From Toxonevra muliebris (Eukaryota > Arthropoda > Insecta > Diptera > Pallopteridae): 64,000 nucleotides of DNA. Location of the stretch: the NCBI GenBank assembly GCA_963691655.1, contig OY829329.1:67224822-67288821 (forward strand), in the 5' to 3' direction. Both the position numbers and the translations under genes were made by a program. Of the stretch, positions 22,581-32,230 are shown in pieces; the first letter of the stretch is position 1; each line of letters starts with the position of its first letter. The notes beneath the pieces are model-generated. The model was not told the origin of the DNA, did no database searches, and saw nothing but the letters and a program-made list of their open reading frames with translations.

Positions 22581-22679
22581 CCAACAATCCAGACGAATTC
22601 GCTTCGAATTCGTTTATGACGTTAAAATATTTCAAAAACGAATATCATTAACGATTTATTGACGAGTTCGTTTTGTTGG
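22581..22679. mobile_element. Possible 99-bp inverted-repeat element
   Basis: The left border is CCCAACAATCCAGACGAATTC; the inverse of the right border is CCCAACAAAACGAACTCG. The interior holds AATTCGCTTCGAATTCG, itself palindromic. The same TTGTTGGG motif recurs at about 23143-23150, so an alternative element could run from 22581 to 23150. No target duplication is obvious for either. Confidence 0.35.
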
Positions 22680-22930
22680 GGAATTGCCTCTTCATTAATG
22701 AAATCGTTTTTGATTTCATATATGAATTCATCCCGACATCGAATCGCAAAACGGGCATCATTATTATTTTTTTTTTTTTCTGTTTCTTAGCGAACTTATC
22801 TCGAATACCAAAAGTTATTTTACAAGCAATTTTTACTGCAGGAAAGAGGAATACTTTCTTCTTCTGTCCAGTTTCTTGCAATTTCTTATTTTTTTAAACT
22901 TTAATTTAATTATTCTCACCAAAAACTAAA

Positions 22931-23132
22931 TTGTGTATTAACGAACACAAGGCAGAAGTGAAACTTCTTGTGAACTAAACACAAGCAAATAACAAGAAAA
23001 TGAAATTTTTTCAATCGCTAAATTTTTTACTTCATTGGCTTGTGTTTTTTAATTTCATTTGCTTGTTATTTGCTTGTGTTTCGTTTAGTTCACAAGAAGT
23101 TTCACTTCTGCCTTGTGTTCGTTAATACACAA
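22931..23132. repeat. Long near-perfect palindrome (foldback/MITE), 202 bp
   Basis: The left arm, about 22931-23008, begins TTGTGTATTAACGAACACAA. The right arm, about 23056-23132, is its reverse complement with only a few small differences and ends at TTAATACACAA. A spacer of about 47 bases separates arms of nearly 80 bases. It would fold into a very stable hairpin and is typical of foldback-type MITEs. Confidence 0.88.
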
Positions 23133-23150
23133 CCTTTTTTTTTTGTTGGG

Positions 23151-23689
23151 ATTAATGCTAGAATAAAAATTGCAACTCTGTACCGGTAATGTCGATGACA
23201 ATTGTAGACAAACTCTTTTTGTGTGCGACATCTTCATGTAATTCCTTGGACATTTGCGCCATCTGTATGTGAAATGTATAACTGTCATAAACTTTAAGAT
23301 GGCGACGGTACACATTGTTCTTTCTGCCATAGGCGTGTGTGTGTAACTAATATGTTATATTGAATTAAAACTATTTATGAATCGTTTTTATATAGTTGCT
23401 TGTGAATTCAGTTAGGGAATGTTGATATTTAGCTCCTCATGCACATTGCTCGACCAAGTTATGTCGCATTGCAAACTTACGCGCTGACGTCACATCTAGG
23501 ACAAGAGAAAAGAAGCTTCACTTCAAAAAATTTTTGACGTTTAAATTTTCAATTTGAATTCTTGATTCTTTTCTACTTTTTCTATAACGAATTGTGAAAT
23601 AGCGAAAACTCGTTTATTTTTCATACTCATTGAAAAGTTACTAAAACGAACTTGTTTCGAATGCTATGGCGAAGACTCGTTACCGGGTT
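23151..23689. other. Noncoding stretch
   Basis: No gene or repeat boundary identified. The short open frame on the minus strand at 23085-23330 overlaps the palindrome and has no recognisable domain. Confidence 0.4.
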
Positions 23690-24100
23690 CATAAATTATG
23701 TAAATATTGACATATTTACATAGTTTACAAATATCATTGATCAAAAGACTAAATATTAGTGGTGCGATAATTGATCCCTGAAAAACTCCAAATATAATAA
23801 TTCGATAGTTGGAGTAGTCATTGTCAATCCTGGCCCTTAATTTTTCAACAGTCTTGTCGTACTTTCGTAGAACTCCATAAAAGTGCTTAAGTTTTTTACA
23901 TAGCAATTAATGATCAGCAGAATCGAATACTTTGGAAAAATCGAGTGCGTAAAGAAGAGTTAAGTTAAGAGATACGGCACTCGGGTGTCATCAAGAATTT
24001 TTAGCATGGCACTAGAGCAGCTGTGATCAGCTTTAAACCCGGATGGACGAGGCGATAAGAGATTGTTATCTTGCACATGCTTCAAGGATTTGTTCTGCCA
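23690..24100 (-). pseudogene. LINE reverse transcriptase remnant (Jockey/CR1-like)
   Basis: Minus-strand translation gives an RPSGFKADHSCSSAMLKILD block (about 24045), motif A as LDFSKVFDSADH (about 23940) and motif B as GVFQGSIIAPLIFSLLINDI (about 23740). The fragment ends before the YADD motif; KYVNIYI is the last match. A stop lies between motif A and motif B. The order and sequence fit a non-LTR reverse transcriptase of the Jockey or CR1 type. It is truncated at both ends. Confidence 0.7.
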
Positions 24101-24700
24101 TGAGAGTTTCACATACCTGGTGACGGCGCAATTTTAGGCCAATTAAATTGTATCGCTCAATGCAGCATTGTTCCCACTGGGGATTTTAAAAAGGAAGCGA
24201 CGCAACGTTTTTTCCCTCCTGGGACAACCATGAAGAAATGCTATGCACAATAAAGAAAATAACACAGCTGGCATAGCAACAGAATAAAACTATGTCCACA
24301 AAAATAAGAACATTAAACACAACTAAGCATGCCTGCAACAGCATACACATCATCACACCAAGTCGACTGCGAAGAAGCAGAGCAAATAAGCGAAAAAGGC
24401 AGCCTACTGCGCCGAGAATTCAAAATTTCAAACACAAACACATTATGCGATCAAAACCAACCAATGGCAGCAAGACAGCGAATCAACAACACCACAATTG
24501 AAGAAGCGATAGCGTCGACTGGAAACAGAATAAGAAGAAGAAGAGGATCTATAAAAAAAGGTTGCGCAATACAATTCGCTCTCTTTTTCTGGCAGACTGG
24601 CAAGGCAATTACATCAGAGGAAGAAACATTTGGGTGAGTAGATATAGATAGGGAAAATTATACGAAAGACATAAGCGGCCTAGGGCTCAGTAGTGTACAG
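24101..24700. other. Unassigned stretch of higher complexity
   Basis: Less AT-rich than its surroundings. Two overlapping plus-strand open frames (24292-24501 and 24329-24637) are Asn/Thr/Arg-rich and match no family I know. They may be part of a decayed repeat, but I cannot support a gene. Confidence 0.35.
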
Positions 24701-24914
24701 TAAAGTATTGAGTGCAATAATCAGACAGTTTGGTGCCACTGGAATGGTGTAGTCCCTACCATATGATCCCAGATGGACTACTGGAAGCTTAAGACGACGC
24801 AGTATTAAGAGACGTAAGTAGCCAAGTGTTTAGTAGTATAATGATGATCTAACTCCCTTCCACCATACAGTACTAAACGCCATTATCAGACCGTGTGGTG
24901 CCACTTAGATGGTA

Positions 24915-26144
24915 CAGTGTTTTCAACAAGAACGTGTCTCAGTTTTTTCCCAACTGATTGCGTGTACAGTTATAGCTAACTGTAATTTATGTTGTGTACA
25001 CAATAACCGATTTCGCAATATAATTTTTGGGTTATCAATTGCAAGTTTTCATGAAGATAACATCATTTAGAAATGAGTGCTGCATTTAAAAAACGATTTG
25101 AAATTGTGTTTTTGGTTACCCATCTCCGGGGTCCCAAAATGACTGTCAAACAAGCCGCAAATTATTGCAAAACTTCGGTTTCTTTTGTAAAGAAGTGGAT
25201 TCAGCGGCATAAACAGTATGGTAACGTGGACGACGAGCCTAGTAGAGGCAGCAGTAGATGCACCTCTGGAAGACAGGATGCATTGATTTGCTCATTGTTT
25301 GAAGCAAATCCGAAACTTTCGTTGACACAGGCTAAAGGAAAACTCTTAAAAAAAGATGTCCGAGTTTCATTAAATACAATAAGAAGCAGACTTAAAGAAT
25401 CCGGAGTGAAAAACAGGAGTGTGACCTTCACACCGCTGCTCACGGAAAATCATGTCGAAATAAGACTGACATGGGCAAAGGAAAATTTAGACCGTGATTG
25501 GAGTAAAGTCATATTCGCAGATGAGTCCACTTTTGTTGTTCAGAATTTTCAAAGGAAAGCCTGGTTGAAAACTGGCGAAAGAGTTTTGCTGTGCACCGTT
25601 AAACATCCAGCAAAAGTTCATGTGTATGGGTGCTTCTCAGCTAAAGGATTTGGAAAGTTGATCACCTTCACCCGAAACCTGGATGCTCCATACATGGTTG
25701 AACTATACAAGCATGGACTCTTAAAGTCTGCTGAGTCTTTATAATGTATTAAAAACCGCGATTGGATTCTGCAAGAAGATAATGATCCCAAATATCGCTG
25801 CCACCTTTGCAGTGCTTGAAAAGAACAAAATAGTTAGACACCTTAGATTGGCCATCACAAAGCCCTGAAAATTCCTATTGAAAATGTGTGGGCACTTATG
25901 AAGTGTAAGCTTCGGAAAAAAATAATAGTAGGAACGCAACAGCTCATTCGCGCTATTAAAAAAATTTGGAATGATTTAAGCTTGAGATACGCTGAAAATT
26001 GAGTGAAAGTTGTACTAGGCGATGCCAAGCCATAATTGACAATGGCGGTGACTGGACTCCGTACTAACTTATTTGCGAAAAAGCTAATAATATGTACTTT
26101 CAAAAAAAAAATTCCATTCGATCGATTTCTTGTTGAAAACACTG
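24915..26144 (+). mobile_element. Tc1-like element, 1230 bp, complete ends
   Basis: Flanked by TA on both sides (24913-24914, 26145-26146). The termini share an 18-bp perfect inverted repeat, CAGTGTTTTCAACAAGAA. It carries a broken plus-strand transposase. It is inserted into the second unit of a local duplication, which fixes the order of events. Confidence 0.9.
25073..26075 (+). pseudogene. Tc1-like transposase, frameshifted
   Basis: The first 223 codons are open: helix-turn-helix (MTVKQAANYCKTSVSFVKKW), a second DNA-binding part, and the first catalytic block VIFADESTF with Asp150. After the stop at 25742 the remaining parts are recognisable in other frames: DWILQEDNDPKY-type sequence near 25765 (second Asp), DWPSQSPENSY near 25850 and ENVWALMKCKLR near 25885, which keeps the Glu block. 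The C-terminus follows near 26035 as IDNGGDW. The usual DLNP of the third block is damaged. Layout fits Tc1 D-D34-E enzymes, but indels prevent an exact count. Confidence 0.8.
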
Positions 26145-26302
26145 TATAATCCCTAACATATGACCCCAGACGGTATGTTGGTAACTTAAAGTGACACGAC
26201 GACAAGAAGAACAATTACGCACCGTCTACTTCACCCACATCACGTAGACGCTGCGCCGTAAGAATCCATAGCCTGAAGTACGGTACTTTCATCAATCGCG
26301 AG

Positions 26303-26463
26303 CGCTCGCCCTTTTAGGCGCATCTCACACGGCATATTCAACGCTCTGCACGTTTCGCACGCTCGCCCTACCTGGAGCATCTCACACGACGTAGTCAACA
26401 CTCTGCACGCTCACCCTATCAGATACATATCACACGATGTAAGCAACGCTCTGCACGCTTCGC
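26303..26463. repeat. Three-unit tandem repeat, about 50-57 bp
   Basis: Units begin at about 26303, 26360 and 26409. Each contains CGCTCRCCCT, a CATCTCACACGRC-type block and CAACRCTCTGCACG. Fairly GC-rich for this window. No coding role is visible. Confidence 0.75.
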
Positions 26464-27749
26464 AGAAACAAATTTATTATTTGAGAGCAAATTTGAATTG
26501 CCCGCATGAGGAAGAGAGTTTCGCATGTACAAGGCTAATCTACATAGGAAAAGAACTCTGTAGATAATTGACAGAAAATAAATTAAAAGAGCTACTACAT
26601 AATTGATCACGCAGCAAATTGAGTGATTACAACTGCAAAAAAAAAGTTAGCCAATAAATTCAACTAAAATGAAAGATCAACAAACCATTCGCTGATAAAT
26701 TCATAAAAATAATTTGAAAACACATACTCTTACGTTTGAAAGTTTTTCTGAATGGAAGAGGTTTTGCTTGTGACAACAACAACAACAACAAAAACAACTT
26801 TACACTCAACACACACTCAGAAAAAAACGAGAAAGGAGTAAAATCAAGAAAAAAAAAAAATGAAAGAAATTAATAGCGCAACGTGCAGTGATGGAAATGA
26901 TTGCAATTTATTGCGAAATGTGAATCAACAAAAGTAATCGGATTCATAAATATTTGCGAAACAATTAAATACATCAAAAAAAAGTGGAAGAGAAAACGTT
27001 AAATACAAAAGTCAACATCAACGTGCAGCAGTGAGGGTGGCGGCAATGAAAGCATAAGCAACAAGAGAGAGGGAAAGAAATGAGCGACAGCAACAAGCAA
27101 CCACCAACAACAATGATAGCAGCAACAATCACAATAATAGCTACAATAATAAATGTTAAATGCAACAGCAGCAGCAACAACAACAATGCACAAGCACACA
27201 CATACACACAGAGATCAAGATGTACAAACACAATTAAAGCAAAAGTGAGAGAGAGAGAGAAAGCATGAATAATGACAAAAGTGCATACGTGCACATAAAC
27301 AATAACACAAATAAAAGCGCACATGAACAATTAAGAATGACGACAAGCGGCGAGCTAGCAGGCGAACAAACAGACAGACAGACGGTATACGAATAAATGT
27401 TGAATGTTGGTTACTTCCGGTCAAGGCACACACACTCAAATAAGTGCATGTGCATAAGGGCGAAAATGTAAAAAAAAAAAACAATGACAATGCAAACGGA
27501 AATGAGAAAAAATGTAGTTGCATGAGAAAAAGAAGAAGACGAAAAAGAAGCAACAGCAGTTGAGAGACAATTACTAAAAATACTTATGAATGTATGAGTG
27601 TATAAATGCTGATTATATATACATATGTAAGGATATGTGTGTATGTGTATGCACGAGGATATGCATACATCAATGCAATTGACTTGTAATCTTGCAGCAG
27701 CACGAAAGCTAAATCGGAAACGGAAACTATTTTTAACAATACAAATATA
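26464..27749. other. Noncoding DNA rich in CAA/CAG triplets
   Basis: Holds CAACAACAA runs near 26777-26800 and 27160-27185, GA-rich DNA at 27247-27262 and A-runs. Overlapping long frames on the minus strand are Cys/Leu/Val-rich repeat products. No gene recognised. Confidence 0.5.
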
Positions 27750-29071
27750 CCCAGCGGTTTTTCAGACAAGTGCTTGAAAATTAAGTGCTTAAAAAGTGCT
27801 TGCAAGTGCACCATTTCAACTGGAAATTGCAAAGCAATCATGCGAACAACAAATTTAGTTTTCTATTGAGTAATAAAAACGAATATCATTCAGCGAGACG
27901 CTACGAAATATTAACTGAGCGAGAGTAGTGATGATTCGATACAAGTAAATACGAGTAAATACTCAATACTATTCATTCGAATGAAGTACTTTTTTTACTT
28001 GATGCTATATCATAAGTATTTTACTTGGTATCGAAGAAAAAGGGTCAGTATCGGATACTCGATACTTTTGGAAAACATTAATTTATAAAACTGAAATATT
28101 GCCATACAATATTTAAGATTGTGAGTCGTATTGCAATATATTGCAGAAATTTATAATATATTTCAAAATGCTACTGCAGAATTATTCAATATGCAATATT
28201 CAAAATATTTCAGTTCATATTGCAATATTCCAATGTATGAAAATATTGTAGTACAGTATTGAAGTTCTAGAAAATATTGCGCTACTCAACAAATCGCAAT
28301 TTTTCACCATTTCCATATGATTCATGTATTTTAAGTTGAAATATCTCAGCAAAAACATTACGTAAAGGCGAAAAACGTGATCGGGGAAATGATGTATGAG
28401 GAGGTGCCTGACTCCAATTTAGTGTTGAGTAGTGAAATTTGTGTCTTTAAACGAGTATTCGATATAAGTACGTACTCGATACTTTTTTCTGATATTTTCG
28501 GTGGCATGGATACTTTCATTCGATACAAGTAATGAGTAAAAGTTTCGATACTACTACGTGGGTTTTGAATCAACACTAAGCGGGAGGCGAAGCGAGTTGG
28601 TTTTCACGCAACAGAGAAGTAAAGTGGTTGTGAAATTTCACGAAAAGTGTGTGTGTTTTATTTTATTTCTTTTTTGCAATTGTTTTATAAAAAATAAATA
28701 AAAATCTAATTGTATATATATATATATATATATAAATTTTGTTTTAAAACAAACAAAAAAGCAAAAGAAAAGAATAAAATGAAATGACGCAGCAATGAAA
28801 AATTATGAATGCATGAATCGATACTCGATATTTTTTCTCTCTCCTCTCTTTCTCAACTAAAGTAAGCAGCGAATGAATGAGCGGAAGTGCCAATCTAACG
28901 CATTCTTTATTGCGCTTGTTAAGCGCCTAAAGTACTGCACTAAACAAGTGCTTGTCTCCTAGGGCATGCAATGTTAAAATTTATATGGAACACATGTGCT
29001 TGTAGTGCACTTAAGTGGTTGCAATCAAGCACTTATTTAGCGCTATTCTAGTGCTTCCATTTACCGCTGGG
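27750..29071. mobile_element. Inverted-repeat element with AAGTGCTT subterminal motifs
   Basis: The left end reads CCCAGCGGTTTTTC and the right end inverts to CCCAGCGGTAAATGG; TA flanks both (27748-27749 and 29072-29073). Next to both ends the motif AAGTGCTT or its inverse occurs several times (27768-27810 and 28940-29060), as expected for subterminal transposase-binding sites. There is no coding sequence. A 653-bp hAT-type element is nested inside, so the original was about 660 bp. Family not assigned. Confidence 0.65.
27926..28578. mobile_element. Nested hAT-type non-autonomous element, 653 bp
   Basis: The left end is TAGTGATGATTCGATAC; the right end inverts to TAGTGTTGATTCAAAAC. Flanking 8-mers AGCGAGAG (27918-27925) and AGCGGGAG (28579-28586) match at seven of eight positions. 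Subterminal regions repeat CGATAC/GTATCG motifs. The middle (28090-28270) is AATATTGCAATATT-like and highly self-complementary. No coding capacity. Confidence 0.7.
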
Positions 29072-29073
29072 TA

Positions 29074-29556
29074 TGCACACACACATACACATGCATGCTT
29101 GCTCTTGCTTATATTTGCAGCATGCGACAATCTCCTGCTGTTCGATCTTCATTCTGTACCCAGAATCTTGTATTGAGCTCTACCTCTTCACTTTTATTGA
29201 CACATGCTTGCAACATACGTATTCACACACACATTCACACAAATATATTGTTTTTTTTTTCTGCCAGTCTGTTCAGCTATCTGCTTGTACATTTGTGCAT
29301 TCGTCTATGCATGTGTATATTTGTGTTTGTTTAATGTTTACTTTGCGGTTCCTGTGTATAAATCTCATCTCTGATCCTCTTCAAATGCTTCCGTTTAAAG
29401 CTTAAGTCCATTTTGCTCCCAATTGCAATTTTCTCTCTCTATCTCTCACTCTCTCTTTCTCTCGTATTTCTCAACCGTTTTACCCCCCTCTCTCCCCACA
29501 TATTACTGAGCACTTAAGTGAACTTTAAACACTTTTTATTAATGGTATATTTTGTA

Positions 29557-29587
<31 letters not shown>

Positions 29588-30291
29588 TGTATGTATGTAT
29601 ATCTACAGCTGCAAATACTTTAGTCTCTTCCTCTTTCTCTCTCACTTACTCTCTTGTTATTTTCTTTTACTTTGTACTACCGGTATGCTTGTGTTTTTCA
29701 CTTGTCTGTTTGTATGTATATTTGTTTGAATGTTTTAATTAAAGTAAAATTGAGTACACAATGTTGCCAACTGCATATGTTGGCAATTTGTGATTTCATT
29801 TTTCTCTCTGGATTCGTTTTTTTTTTTTTTTAATGTTTTATTTTTTAATTGCAAGCATTAGTAAAAGAAAATATTTGCTTTTTATTTTTTATTAAATTTC
29901 TCTTTAGCTTTTTAATCTTAATTAAAGTGTAAAAACGTAAAACGTAATATTTTCATTTGTGGCTTTGAAGTGGATATGTAATGAAATACTCTATATAAAA
30001 GACAAAATTATATCTATGCACACACACACACAGATATAAATAAAACAAATTATTAATGAGAAAATATGTAAACATTTAATATATTTAATTATGAACTTGG
30101 GAGTGTATGAATATTTCTTATTCAATTTGTTGTTGTGTGTTAAAATTGACTATTACTCGGAGAGTGAGAGTGAGAGAAAGCACAATTCATTGAGAAATCT
30201 AAAACTAACTGTTAACGGCAAACTCATCTCCATTTAAATTTACAAAAACAACAACAGTATGACAAAAACGAAAGCAAATCAGTCTGAGTAA
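29074..30291. other. Noncoding AT-rich DNA
   Basis: No gene. Contains TC-rich DNA at 29432-29465, a TATG tetranucleotide array at 29560-29601, a T run at 29818-29831 and a CA run near 30018-30031. Confidence 0.5.
29560..29601. repeat. TATG tetranucleotide microsatellite
   Basis: About ten uninterrupted copies of ATGT/TATG, a likely length-variable locus. Confidence 0.95.
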
Positions 30292-30506
30292 CAGTGTGGC
30301 CAATCCAATATACGAATTAGCGAGGGGACCAAAATGTGTAGAATTTTTGCGAATTAAAGCGATTTTTCCAAGGGTTAGTCACGAATTATTTAGATTTTCG
30401 AATTAACGGGGAACGAATTACCGCTATTCAACTGTATATAGAAAAATTGTGTTTTATAAGGGAAAATTTAGCGCTTTTTTATAGAAAATACGCGTTGGCC
30501 ACACTG
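30292..30506. mobile_element. hAT-type MITE with CAGTGTGGCCAA ends, 215 bp
   Basis: It begins CAGTGTGGCCAATCC and ends with the inverse CAGTGTGGCCAACGC. The flanking 8-mers CTGAGTAA and CTAAGTAA match at seven of eight positions, a probable target duplication. The interior has repeated CGAATTA motifs. A related terminus pair lies at 35840-36010. Confidence 0.75.
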
Positions 30507-30825
30507 CTAAGTAATATCAATGCAACCTAAACGTAATGCTAAGCCAGTGTTGTCAGATTGTGGGATTTCTTAACCCCAGAAGAGCGAAAGGGATTTTACA
30601 CATCAAAACGGGATTTTTGGTATAAATTAAAATTATTCACAATTAATAAAAATTTTATTTTCAAAACAGTTTTTATGAATTGAGAAAAAATTATTTTACT
30701 ACGTTTATATCAACTCGCTTTTTTGGTTAAACTGGGGTTAAATCCATTTTGCCTGCTTTAGGAACATAATTTGTTTATTGAAGTCTACGGTTGTAAAAAT
30801 CTTTCAGGTTATCGAAAAAGGGTTT

Positions 30826-32230
30826 ACCCAGCAGACAGAGTCTGGTTTTTGGAAGCGCCGGATACTTACAGAGTAGGTTTTGCACGGTCTCTTTCTCACT
30901 GCTTTCGATACAGTTGCGACAATGATAGTTGAAAGGTGTCCCCATTTTAGCTGCATGAACGCCAACTGGCTAATAACCCGTACTGACTGCAGTTAATCTT
31001 ATCACATCAGTTCGGGTTCTGGTAACCTACTCACCAGTTCTTGTAGTACTGCAATAAGGCCAGATTTTCTTTGTTATTCTGCATGTCTTTATGCCCTACT
31101 TTGCATGTATGTCTGTAAGAATCTATTTTAGCGGAATGAGAAACTGTTCCAGTAGGAGGATTGCTGAGAGGCGTTTCCCTTAATGTTCCTATAACCAGGA
31201 ACCCAAATGAGGGATGTGTTTGCCATGTTTGCTAATCTCGCGAGGTGCTTTTTGCACTGCCAGACCAGATTGGATTTGGTAATAGGTAGACTTAAAGCCA
31301 TGATCACGGTTTGGCTGTCAGAGAATAATTTGATGTTCCTCTCTGCTATATCTAATAATTCTAAAATACGGCACGCCTTCCTAATTGCTATAACTTCTAC
31401 CTGGATGATGCTGTCATTGTTTGAGAGATTGCTGAGGGATTAAGATATACCCAAGGCTGCTATATGTATATCCTCGCTCCTACACCACAATTTCATTTGG
31501 ACCCGTCGGTGTAGAGAGCTATGTCGGATTGTTTAGGGTACTTACCGTCCTTCCAGTCAATCTTAGTAGGAACAGAAACCCTGAACACATTTTCAAGGTT
31601 GACTTTCGGTGTTGGGTAATCTGTAAATTCATTAAGTCCATTGGGTAATGTGTTAAGGATGCTGCTGTGAACGTAGGTTTAGCTTCTCCTGCATCTCTTA
31701 GTCTTATCGCGCTAATGGATGCAGTGCATTTAACGAAAAGATCAATGGGGACTATAGATTTAACAGCACGTTCAGAGCGTCAGTGGGGCATGATATCATT
31801 GCCCCCGCTGCCCCTGCACAAGCTGTTCTTTGAATTCTGGCTATTTTTTCTGGTTGTAGCCCTTTCTAAGAGCTAGCCACCATACTATAGCACCGTATGT
31901 GAGAATAGATCTAACTACAGTGGGTACATCCATCCATTGTACTATTTTGGGATTTTTGACCCCACCTTTTACCAGAGGACTTCTTACAGGCATAAAAAGC
32001 GATACAAGCCTTTTTCACCTATTGTTAGATTTTGTTTTCAAGCTTAACTTAGCATCAAGTATAACCCCTAGGTATTTTATTGTAGATGATAGGGATAGTC
32101 TTTGACCATTTAGACACAGAAGATTAAAGCTGATACTTTGGTTTTAGTAGTAAATAGCATCACTTCCGTTTTCCCTTTACTCCGTCCCTATTTAGTTTCA
32201 TTAGAATGTTGTTTATGACAACGGGCCATC
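30826..32230 (-). pseudogene. LINE remnant: RNase H and C-terminal domain (I/LOA-like)
   Basis: Read on the minus strand. Near 31900 there is a TYG/W-type block (ILTYG-like, heavily mutated), near 31820 QRTACAGAAGAMMSCPTDALNVLL, near 31330 an RNase H segment NIKLFSDSQTVIMALS with LVWQCKK, near 31210 LIWVPGYRNIKGN (RNase H), and near 30950 a C-terminal PVGVHAAKMGTPFNYHCRNC followed by ETVQNLLCKYPAL. This order (end of RT, RNase H, Cys/His C-terminus) fits RNase H-bearing LINEs. Many stops and frameshifts. It resembles, but is not a copy of, the LINE at 62014-63290. Confidence 0.75.

Larger units (their letters stand above)
24701..26215. repeat. Two-copy local duplication, second copy split by a transposon
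   Basis: The first unit lies at about 24703-24805. The second begins at about 24869, is cut at 24914, and resumes at 26145-26215. Shared phrases are TTATCAGACNGTNTGGTGCC, TGGTNTAATCCCTANCATAT and GACCCCAGANGG. The interruption is exactly the Tc1 element at 24915-26144, placed at a TA of the unit. Confidence 0.7.

Noticed and set aside
26974..27553. Long Cys/Leu/Val-rich minus-strand frames
   Set aside because: Complement of CAACAA and CAG-rich simple sequence; several overlapping frames are open equally.
31207..32105. Plus-strand frames of 68-78 residues
   Set aside because: Antisense shadows of the RNase H-bearing LINE remnant on the minus strand.
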